From contig NW_003216446.1 in assembly GCF_000006405.1 (NCBI RefSeq), positions 126,435 to 190,434 on the forward strand: DNA of 64,000 nt, given 5' to 3'. The notes beneath the pieces were generated by a model that saw only the letters and a list, made by a program, of their open reading frames with translations, was not told the DNA's origin and did no database searches. Source of the stretch: Perkinsus marinus ATCC 50983. Taxonomy: Eukaryota > Perkinsozoa > Perkinsida > Perkinsidae. This document shows, in pieces, positions 1-9,509 of this stretch. A program made the position numbers and the translations under genes. How positions within the stretch are numbered: position 1 is the stretch's first letter; each line of letters opens with the position of its first letter.

Positions 1-887
1 CTTTGCCAACATCTCAGACACTTATTCTCACGGCGTAGTTTTTCAAAATCGACAAAGAAGCGTTGACTTTGTGCTTCAATAGTAGGAATTGCATCAACTG
101 CTTGCAATGGGGTTGACGATTGCTTAAACTCACTGATTACTACTGGTGACGATTGAAGCTCCAATGAACGTGAACGACTTAACATCAGAAGGCGAGCCCT
201 CCGGAAAGGGACGCTATCAAGTCTATATGCTAATATCCAATCATTGTAAGGGGGCCTTAAGGTAGCACAATACAAGTCATATAACTCATCATCAGTAACG
301 ACACTACCTTGGAGCTTCAACCTAGATACGATCGACTCAACTTCTTGAAAAAAGTTGAGTAAAGAGACATCTGATCGATGAACTAATGTGTTCAACCGCT
401 TACGCAATCGACTATTGTCACCAGCATCGTAATACAAAGTATGCAATTCCTTCTTCAAATCATCATACAACGACGAAACAGGAAGTAAGGATAGATCACG
501 ATCTTGTAACACATCTTTTACACTACTATCCAAACTGTAATAGAGAACGAAGTATGCCGTGGCAGACTTTTCATCAATAGCTGTCTGCTTCAGCAATCTA
601 GTAATCTGAGCTAAATGCCCGGTTATAGTAGGGCCATCTCTGCTAACCTTCCATGGTTTCGCAGCCAGCCCATTGTTGACAATCTCCAACCGTGCCTCCT
701 TCTTCTCATCCCTGTAACCACGACCACGACCACCATAGCCCTCATGCTGCGCTGACCTCTCCTGAAGTACTGGGGATGCAGCCTCGTGTGAGGTCTCTCT
801 AGGGGAGGTCTCACGGGGGGGCGTGAACTGGGTGTTCGAGGGTGGAGTTAACTGAACTCCAGACTTCTTTCTTGCAGTGCGACCCAT
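1..887 (-). CDS. Retrotransposon Gag-like polyprotein, cut by window edge
   Basis: Read on the minus strand from an ATG at 887, one uninterrupted frame runs 295 codons to the window edge without a stop. The first ~60 residues are Ser/Thr/Pro-rich, then a basic Gly-Arg stretch (GYGGRGRGYRD), then a helical Gag-like core (LLKQTAIDEKSATAYFVLYY at ~100-120; LKKELHTLYYDAGDNSRLRK at ~145-165; NFFQEVESIVSRLKLQG). The last visible residues, ENKCLRCWQ, are the first two Cys of a CCHC zinc knuckle. A Gag matrix/capsid region followed by a knuckle is typical of Ty3/gypsy or copia elements; protease, reverse transcriptase and integrase would lie beyond the left edge. It has no introns, unlike every cellular gene here but H2B, which suits a retroelement. 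The family cannot be decided without pol. The open frame suggests a young or active copy. Confidence 0.75.
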   Translation of the reverse strand, partial: MGRTARKKSGVQLTPPSNTQFTPPRETSPRETSHEAASPVLQERSAQHEGYGGRGRGYRDEKKEARLEIVNNGLAAKPWKVSRDGPTITGHLAQITRLLKQTAIDEKSATAYFVLYYSLDSSVKDVLQDRDLSLLPVSSLYDDLKKELHTLYYDAGDNSRLRKRLNTLVHRSDVSLLNFFQEVESIVSRLKLQGSVVTDDELYDLYCATLRPPYNDWILAYRLDSVPFRRARLLMLSRSRSLELQSSPVVISEFKQSSTPLQAVDAIPTIEAQSQRFFVDFEKLRRENKCLRCWQ

Positions 888-1222
888 GATAGGATTCTCG
901 GATGATTGTTGGTCAAGTTGTCAATGTATAACTCGTAGAACTCAATGCAGAGTAGGTTGAGGTGCAGCAGTATACAAAGCGTCAATGTGGGCCTTATGTT
1001 CGCTATGTGCTTACGTACACATCTATACTAAGTTGAGCAAGATAGCACAAGATAGCAAGAATAAGCTGCGACTAGTAAGTTGGTCAACACCGGGGACCCA
1101 TCGATTATGGGGCGAGCGAGAAGTAAATTGCGTATCAAAGTCCGCAGTTCGATCCGGGCAAGCGACAATTCTCCGCCATTTTTACCCACAGGTTACTAAT
1201 AATAATCGTATTCTACCTCACA
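888..1222. other. Gene-free spacer between Gag and ChaC genes
   Basis: No coding exon is supported. It should contain the leader and perhaps the LTR of the retroelement read to the left, but no second LTR is in view, so its ends cannot be set. At 1140-1190 there is a B-box-like GTTCGATCCGGGC followed by a pyrimidine tract and CAG, the same arrangement as the 3' ends of F1 introns on the plus strand. It may be an intron of the ChaC 5' UTR. Confidence 0.4.
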
Positions 1223-2584
1223 ATGGAGTCTGCAGAAGATACTTCCTCACCCGACCTCGACCGAAACGGGTCTTGTTGGGCTACAGCTAAAGTAGCACTC
1301 TTAGTATGATGGTGACGATTTAGAAGAGGAATCTTTAGGTTGACCGCACAGCCGAGAAACGGAAAGATATTCGTATCATATTCGGTTACGGCTCGATAAT
1401 GTGGCGGCCAGCGCTTGACTATGTAAGTTGTGGGTTGGTAACAGTCAACGATAACATCATCAATTCTCAATTTCTACAATAATGAATATATTCTAGAAAA
1501 TTACGAATTTAATAAGTAACTTTTCTTTCTCCTTACACGAAATTTCAATTCCACCAAACCTTGATGGCACTCTCGTTAGTAGTCGCCGATGGAAATCTTA
1601 TTATTTCGTTGTGGAATGGAAACGGGTCCTCACTGCAGTCAGACGAGTGAAGCTCTCATACATGTACTGTACTATACTGTACATCTACTGTCCCGAAATG
1701 GCTAAATCTAGTGCTCGTTGTTCTCCCAAAAATTTTCGGAAAAACGGTTTATTTTCAGGTCGATTGTTTTCCCGCAAAAGCAAAAGGTTTCGTTCGACGT
1801 TTTTGGCAGTCCAGCGTTGATCACCGAGGAACAGTTGCCTACCCTGGAAGGTTCGATCTGATAATACGAGATGGATCTCTATTTCTGAGTCCTTCTAGAG
1901 TGGCGACACTACTGCGATGCAAGGACTTGCCTGAAGTTAGTGGTGTTGCTCACCCTGAGGAGGGAGTGTGGGGTATGGCTTACGTGTTGAAGGAAGACGG
2001 TTTAGAGAAAACCATGGAAGTAATGATCATGTTGTTACGGCTGATTTGACGTTATTTAATGTTACACACTGTGTTGTATGAGATTTGTGGAAAAAATGGT
2101 ATGGAAAGAAATGGTAGCTTTTGTTCATGTTCGCTATACGTGAACCATCACTCAGCGCCGATGTGTAAATTCATCACTGACACTCAGGTGGTCGCTTCCA
2201 TTTCAAATGTCGTTTTAAGATTGCTATCTTGTCGTATTATCGGTATTTATCCTCCTGAATTTTGATTACATGCTATCGTACCTATTTTGAATCTTATCAT
2301 GATCAACCTGTGGATACCTTTTTCTAGATGCTGGATATCCGCGAGAAGAACGGTTACACTAGGACCGTCACGACACTATACGATGCCAATGACAATTCGA
2401 TCGGTAATTGAGTTGTATATGTCTATCAGGATCGTTTACCTCAGGAGAATGTTTTCTGTATTACGGCTCGGTGAATACTTCTGAAAATCCGATGTTCACT
2501 GGCGCTGAGACGATAGAGTCGATCGCGAGGCGAGTTCGGAGTGCAGTTGGACCTAGTGGGGCTAACGCTGATTATGTAATCTAA
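1223..2584 (+). CDS. ChaC-like gamma-glutamyl cyclotransferase (spliced)
   Basis: Acts on glutathione, releasing 5-oxoproline and Cys-Gly in the cytosol. Exons in frame: 1223-1291 (MESAEDTSS start), 1339-1422, 1759-1850, 1899-2019, 2328-2403, 2445-2584. The joined protein is ~170 residues, near the usual ChaC length. It carries the family hallmarks in order: substrate-loop motif FGYGSIMWRP, then GFVRRFWQSSVDHRG, then YPGRVATLL, WGMAYVL, and LDIREKNGY with the catalytic Glu, ending in GPSGANADYV. Introns are 47, 336, 48, 308 and 41 nt, with GT...AG ends. The 48-nt intron (1851-1898) keeps the frame open, so an unspliced reading looks like coding sequence. The alternative acceptor at 2429 would make a 26-nt intron and add five residues. 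The stop lies just before a duplicated segment (see 2637). The 5' end is supported only by the ATG and clean phase. Confidence 0.85.
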
Positions 2585-2636
2585 AAACAGGAATAGTGGA
2601 ACTGAGAGTACTCGTTGAGGATGCATTAGTAGTAGT

Positions 2637-2878
2637 AGCGAGGCGCTGTATAAGGACCTCGTTATGAGGGCACGGGTAGGGGTGTCGGTGGATTCATCCG
2701 AGCTTGAGAGTACTTGTTACGGATGCATTAGTAGTAGTAGCAGGATGATAGTAGCCTAATGGTAGAGGGGGAGTCTTTATGTGTTGTTCATTGGTTAAAG
2801 CAGATGACCGGTTGAAGATTTCGAGGATGGGAAGGGGTAGAAAAGTATTACTTAGTGCTTTATGTCATGTTCATCGCA
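2637..2878 (+). repeat. Copy A of a ~240-bp duplication (inverted copy at 35447-35690)
   Basis: About 240 bp match the reverse complement of 35447-35690 at roughly 90% by eye, over stretches such as GAGGCGCTGTATAAGGACCT and TTGAAGATTTCGAGGATGGG. The copy at 35.5 kb is the last exon and 3' flank of a secreted-protein gene; here it is stranded behind ChaC with no upstream exons, so this copy is a gene fragment. A ~40 bp piece (GAGAGTACT...TAGTAGTAGTAGC) is also repeated in tandem at 2605 and 2705. Confidence 0.8.
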
Positions 2879-3476
2879 GTAACGGTTTCACCTCGGGGCG
2901 AGCGAATTTGTATATGAATCTTTCATAGTGAGGCGCTGTAGGGAGTAGATAGAGTATACAGATGGTGGGAGTATTTCTGTTGGATATGTATGGTTGTGGT
3001 GTAGGTTTACCGACTGTGGAGGTGCTTGCAGTCGTTGGGCGTTAGGGATGATCACGTCAATGCGTTATACGACGCGATAAAGGCCGCGTGACTCGGGTTC
3101 GATCCTTGCACCTGCTGTTTTTACACAATTTCTGTTGAGAATTATTTCTAACAGTAGTTTCTGCATAACAGTCTCTTCTTTAGTTGCCTCGCAGGCTCAT
3201 ACGGATGATGAGCTTCTTGTCTCAGTCCACGGCGATATTTTTGTTGACTGAAATCATTCGGTCAGTTCATTTTTAGTATCATACTCAACTTTAGTAGACA
3301 ACTTGTGGATAGACTTTGCAGCAGTGATGTTGTTTTCGTTCAGATTTATTATAGCGTTTTTAGTGCTTTCACCAAAAGTGGTGTTTTTCATATCTAGGGA
3401 AATCTAATGAACGGAGTTATTTTACATTTTTCCGAACTTGATTTTTTCATGCGCATAATCAGTACCCCCTTTATAC
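2879..3476. other. Gene-free stretch
   Basis: No exon recognised. A B-box-like GGGTTCGATCCTTGCACC at ~3093, followed by a T-run, resembles the 3' end of an F1 intron but has no host exon that I can place. Confidence 0.35.
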
Positions 3477-6400
3477 ATGCCTTTACCTTCCCCACCATAC
3501 GATGCAGGAATAGGCGTCGACCCACCGTCAGCAGCTGGAGGGTATCTTGCAGATGATGAGAGCATTCTTGATGATGATTTGAGTTTCCTCCAAATTGGTA
3601 ATAGCAGTTCTCAGGCGATTCGGAGGTATTTTTCCTATCAGCGGTGAATCGGATGGATTCTACTTTGTGTGAGGAGATGACGAATGTGTGTCATCGGGCT
3701 GCGGTGGTGTTGTTTGTTATTTTGTTGTTGGCGTGGACGTGGTAATAAGGGGAAGTGGAAATGGAGTGGTATCGAAATGGATATACTGTGTGGTTTAATC
3801 GCAATATCTAACGTGTTTTGATTTTCATGCTGACTTCGGGTCAAAGAGTTCCCATATTTTATTTTTTCTCTCGTATAGCTTCCATTACTGTTTCGAGGAG
3901 GATCCGTATTCGTCATCTATGTGGGAGGGCGCATAGCCTTCCGATGGATTGGTGGTGTAGGAGTATCTTTTCGCATCCTTTTTGATCGATCGTGGGCCTG
4001 TTTTGCATCTTACCAGCAGCGAGCCTGGATTCGGGATATGTATCATAAGTAGTATTTTACTTGTTGATATCTATCGTTTTGGAGGCTGTTATTTGCCAGT
4101 TATTTCGATTAGAATTTGTTCGTCATTTTTTCTCGGGTGTACAGCTTGTCGTCATTGAAAAAGTAGCCCTTGGGTGTCGAGAGTTTTGAAGTGTTGTCGA
4201 GTGTAGGTACTCGAAATCGATTAAGGAATTTTATGGAAAATATGTTATGCCCAACTACGAGCCGCCAAGGGTTTCAAAAAAGGATGAAGATTCGGATAGT
4301 AGTCTTACACCTCGAGAATGACAGAAAAAGTATCTCTCGAGCGGCTTGTGTTGTTGGTTTTAGTGGAGCTCGAAAATACGTTTTAGTTTTTTATTTTTGG
4401 TATGTTACGGTATGGTGATGGAAGATCAAACCGTTAACATCTCCTCCTCCTCTTCTTCTCCACAAGATGGCATGAGAACGGTCCCGATGATGTCTCTCCC
4501 TACTATCAGTTTACTCTCTGCATCGTCATCCTTGCCGAAGGATTGTAGGCAAGGGTGGTGTGGGGAAGTTTCGGAAAAGTGTGGATTTTTTTTTCGAGCT
4601 CGAAATGGCTTGGCCTTTTAACGCCGTTCTTATCGTAGTGGATTCAGATTTTTTTTTATTTTTAGGGGGAAATTTTTTCGAATGTAGCTTGTATTTTGAG
4701 GCGGAATGTGAATTTGATATGATATTGTATTTTTTGGTATCAAGTCGATCGAGGATGGTTCTAGTAGTTTTAAATAAACGCTCTCAATCTTGGATGATAT
4801 CATCGTAGTCATCCAAGATTCATATTCAATCAGTCAGAGTCATCGTAATATCGAAGTGTATAGTAATTAATATCTTTATTATATTTCAAGTGGCTCTGGG
4901 TGGAATTGAACCTGGATCGTTTGGTAGGCAACGCGATACTGACAAGGGTTTTGGTGCATACCGTGGACCGGGGTTTGACGAAACCATCATCGGAAGTGTG
5001 GAGGAATGGTGGAGGGTTGCGTCCGTTGATGGCCGCGCGAATATCGGTAATCTTCAAGGAGGAAATGTTGTGTATTTTAGCAGTATATTTATGATGGCAG
5101 GTTGTACCGGATAGCGAGGTTCCTATACCTCACAATTGGAGTGTGCCGGTATCGGTGGAAGATGATTTTGAGAAGGTAGTTTGAGATGTCCTTTCCTGTG
5201 ATGGGCATCATCGTGATGATGGTAGATATTGGTCGGCGGAACAGGAGGAGGGGAGGGAGAATCGGTAGTATATGGGGAGAAGTGGCGAAGGAGTGGTATT
5301 GTAGAGAACGAGGGGAAATATTTATTATTTTTATATTTTTTTCGAGATGTTGAGTGAAAATTAGTGGCGATTTTTGTGCTTTGGGAATTTCTGTTGAATA
5401 TATGATATGTTTGAATATGATTAACTCAACGTTTAAGATTATATGAGGTTTCCCGTTGGCATTACTAGAACAACAGAGGTTTTGTATGTGCAGTTTGTTC
5501 TCGCTGTAGAGGCTAAATCATGATTGAGTGAAGCGTGATAGGCTTTTGTTTCAGGGGAGTCAGCCGAGTTCGTCCCAATCGATTCGAGATAGTAGTAATG
5601 TGAAATTGAAGTCCTCAGGGGCGCGGTAATACGGGGGACGTTCGGAAGAGGGGCGGTTCACAATTTGAAGATCTTTCACTCGGCGCTTTCACTCGCAAGT
5701 TGATTTAGGATTTTCGATGATTTTGAAAGTAGTAACATTTCTCAAAAGGCGACTGTCGGTAAGGCTACCGTAACTTTCAAGAGGTCAGGAGCAAGGTACA
5801 AGGAGTGGGGGACAGGGGTATCTTGGGAGTTGCGCACAGCGAAGATTTTCGGTGTTGTCAGGGTGTTTGATATGCGGGAAGGCAAAGATGATGTTGACTC
5901 GGAAGGGTGGAGTGGAGCTGAGCATTTGAGAAAGGCGATTGGAAAGTAGGGGAGGGGCGGAAAACTTTCTGCGAAATTTGTTGTTTTTCTCGAAAAAAAA
6001 GTGAAAAAATTGTATTTTATTTCCTGGTAATTGAGATGAAGACTAGAGGCTTGTAGTCGATGTGGTGAAGCTTTGCTAGCGGTAGTTTTTCTGCTGTGTT
6101 GTCGTTCTCGCTTCAGAACATCTGTTGTTGTATCGGATTTGGGGGGAATGCAGGAATGTTTTTTGGGGGGGAAAATGGGGATATTTTCCGGTTTTTCATG
6201 TGACTCGTGATTGGTGTTTATTCGATCAGTCTGTCGCTATCTCCCGAAGAAATATCTACTGGGTGGGCATCACAGATAGCTCGGCTCGCCGGACCACAGT
6301 TGATGCAGGAAAAGAGACGAGTCAAGCAGGAGTTGAAAGTAGTCGGGGAGTGAGCTGATGATATTATCTTTTGCAGAAGAAACTAGAATTGGAATTTCAT

Positions 6401-7816
6401 CGCGATTTGAATTTCGCACCACGTGTATGTGCTCATTGATCGGATCATTTCTCTCCACGGTAACGCCGATGAAAGGCATATATATCTTGTAGTGTTTAAA
6501 AACCCGGAATAAGTTTCAAATTGGAAGCAATTTTTCGTTTTTCAAACGAAAGTTCGCAAGTTCGTGCGGAAAGTTAGTTCGCTCTTGAATAATGAAATTT
6601 TCGTGTTAATATCAATACTCGCCGCGTATCAGCTACGACTATCTATGAGTAAGGGCCCATGCCGGGGGTCGAACCTGCGATGGATAAAAACGAGCTCTAT
6701 TTGTTCTTCTCCGTCTCGATGGTCTGGTCGATGAAAAAATCTATAATTTTTTTGTGATTAAGTCTTGATGCTGTCAAAAACGGTGAAAACATTTCACAAT
6801 ACGGGTTTTGAGGATACGACTGTGTAGTGCACTTCCTGGTGTGAGGGGAGCATGTATTCGTAAGAATTGAAAACTTTGATGAATGCGTTTCGTCTCAGTC
6901 GTATGATGTTGCCTTTACGACCGTTCATGGGAGGCCTCCCGGAAGGGTAGATAAAGAGCCTATGCGCCCACTGTAAGTCCTAATTGGATGGTTTATGCAA
7001 CCAGCACGAGCTCAATTATTTTTGACTCAGGTACACATATTACCGTGGATTAAAGCAAGCGATTGAGGAGTCGGAGCCGTCAACTGCGGCGGTGCCGAGT
7101 ATCGATCGATCTCGGGCTACGATTCAGGGAAGGAGTGGTATGGGCCATCAGCCGGAGGAAGAGCCATCGACAGCAGCGTCGTCCAATCGGATGATGATGC
7201 GACTGCAATCACTGTAAGGCGGGGTGACTGGATGTGGGAAAATACGGAATTATGGTATCGGCTGAGTTCATCGTCACGCGGAAATAGAATTCGTCGCTGA
7301 GAAAAATATGGGGTTTAGTTTGGTTGTGTCTATTCACACAGTGTCATATGGATGAATTAGGAGGGTTGGAAATTTCTACTTGGAAACCTATCGACGATAT
7401 GTGTAGTGCAGTTTCTTATGTAGCAGAGATTGGGCTACTGGGTATGGGTTTTCATATTTGCGTGAATTCTCACTCCCACCCAGGATCGTTACCACTTGGT
7501 TGTTGGCGATCGATTCCGACTGTTTTGAGAAACTGTGTGTGATTCAGGATTGATGAGAAATCGCGGATACGGGAAGGACTGCAGCAGTACCAGGCACGGT
7601 TCTTTGTTGAGAATCAGAGAAAGATTAAATATCACAAGGACATAGTCCCGATAGAGCGAGAATACCGAGAGTAAGCCTATCATTCGATAGGGCGTGGGAT
7701 CGATCTCTGGGGGTTGGATTTTTAGATACAAGCAAGTTAAAGAGGAAATTGCCCAGTTGGAGCGAAAGCTGGGGATAGGCAATTCCAAGGAGCATCACCA
7801 TCATCATGAAGACTGA
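3477..7816 (+). CDS. Unidentified multi-exon gene; basic coiled C-terminus
   Basis: Not recognised. A convincing first exon starts at 3477 (MPLPSPPYDAGIGVDPP...) and ends at the GT donor at 3626; it is acidic (LADDESILDDDLSFLQIG). Plausible later exons: ~5094-5178 (VVPDSEVPIPHNW...), ~5571-5625 (Ser-rich), ~7048-7215 (QAIEESEPSTAAVPSID..., low complexity), ~7544-7670 and 7726-7816. The last two join in frame to a charged helical tail (REGLQQYQARFF, IEREYREYKQVKEEIAQ, LERKLGIG) ending in a His run and TGA. The pattern 'QxYxxxFxxxNxRK...YxxYKxxKxxIxxLE' recalls the C-terminal module of FAM13-type proteins, but this is weak. The last intron (7671-7725) is F1-like. Exons between 3626 and 7048 are not all resolved, and this could be two genes. 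Confidence 0.4.
7671..7725 (+). repeat. F1 (tRNA-like) intron, 55 nt
   Basis: GT...TAG intron joining two coding exons in frame. It holds GTGGGATCGATCTCTGG, the B-box-like core, just upstream of a TTTTTAG acceptor. Confidence 0.6.
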
Positions 7817-9509
7817 GCAATGATTGAGGAGAGCATACCAGCTGAAGTATCTCCCTCCTTCTCTGTTTAAAATTTCCTGTATGCTTATCATTGATTTGAG
7901 TTGTGTTGGAGGGCTGAGGGGAAAAGCGGTCGGGCGAGCTTCATACGTTTTAGTTAAATTCATGGTGCTCTTCTGTAAAGTGGACCCCCTCCGTCGACGT
8001 CGCGATATTGCCCTATCGATTTAAACGGGCGTCAGGCGAGAGGGGTGATTAGTATACTCTCTCATTGGTGCTATGATAGGTTTTGATGCTGATTGCGGTG
8101 TACATGTATACGGTTGACGGGATATTGTGTGAAGAATGGACGGAGGAGTGAGAATTGTGGTAGAGGTAGGGCCGTATAAGGGCACGCATGCGGCGCAGTT
8201 GAGTATTACGCTACGACTACGGCTAAGTATGGCATTATGTACGGCTCGACGGAGATGGAGGGGACTGGTGAGTCGATAATGCGATCACAAGTCTCTGGGT
8301 AAAGATGGGATATTGGGTATAGGAAATTTGAAACATTTCAGTGTTGTAATCCGAGTGATTCGGACCTACTAGCAACTTGTAGTTCGTTTAAGCCATCTTC
8401 GATAGTCGTTCAGAATCATAGAAGTTATTCTCACAACATGAACGGAGGATGGTTCGTACAGCCGACGAGTAGTTTGAAGTTGAATTCCCGGAGGATCTGG
8501 AAAAGGAAGTCCCTTCAGGAGTTGCCAATGCCTGAGTCATTACGCCTCTCATCAGAGGACCTCTGCTCTCGAGCTCAGTAGTTGGTGTTGCTGAATCAGC
8601 AATGCTGATTATATATACGAAGCAAATACAGCCCAAATCTGAGTTATAGTCGACGACGTCGACTCGACGTTGGTTGGAAGGTTGGAAACGATGCACTGCA
8701 TCGGATGCAGCCAACGATGCTCTGTTAACGATGCTATGCCAAAGATGCTATGCCAACGATGCTATGTCAACGATGCTATGCCAACGATGCTATGCCAACG
8801 ATGCAGCCAACGATGCTATGTCAACGATGCTATGCCAACGATGCTCTGCCAACGGCAGAGCAAACGGCGGTGACGGAAACGGTAAATATGATGAGAGCGC
8901 TGGTGTCATTCGTACTCATGTGGTTGATAGACTAGGTAACGTCAATAATGCTGATTCTCAATGGGAGTTATTCATCATGAACGTGGCTGGTAATCGTACA
9001 AGGAGGGCGATTTGCGGATTCAATCAGAAGGATTACCAGGGACACCGCAACGGTTAGCAAACGATTGACAGTTGTAGTTTGCGCTACTATGGGAGACAGA
9101 AGAACAGAAATGGGAAAAATGGTTCCTATCACACTGACTGCTCTCGATAATTTACCACTGTTGATCGGCGTTGCGTTTTCCGCACTGTACTGGTGCTGTC
9201 GTCGATGGCCGATCGCCGACCAATGACGGGAGCGGTAAAAAAGAGACATACCGTTGCCGCGTTGGATTGAAATTCCTGTGTGAAAACCTCGACGTATTGG
9301 AATGGGTAGAAAGAACGGCTCGTCTTGAGGCTTTGGCGACTCCATTCTGTTATTATTTCAGGATGTGCCCAAGATGAAGTTGCAACCCGGAGATTTGCCT
9401 GGTTTGTTCCCATTGTTCACTGGCAGAAGGTTTCATTAATTGAAGAATCTTATGATTTCGTTGTGGTGGTTCGAAGGGGTGTTGAATCAGACTTGAGTCC
9501 TTCCTCGTT
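7817..9509. other. Spacer before SYF1
   Basis: No supported gene. A plus-strand frame at ~8674-9057 is produced by the minisatellite and runs into unrelated sequence; a minus frame at 8388-8714 has no family signature. The SYF1 promoter must lie here, but no TATA box or other element stands out. Confidence 0.4.
8700..8853 (+). repeat. 14-bp minisatellite
   Basis: About ten tandem units of the 14-mer AACGATGCTATGCC, with variants at the last positions (GTC, CTC) and two shortened units reading AACGATGCAGCC. Since 14 is not a multiple of 3, a frame through it cycles every 14 residues (MLCQRCYANDAMST), so the ORF it creates is an artefact. Confidence 0.9.

Noticed and set aside
8674-9057. 127-codon plus frame with Cys/Asn/Ala repeats
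   Set aside because: Generated by the 14-bp minisatellite; no splice or homology support.
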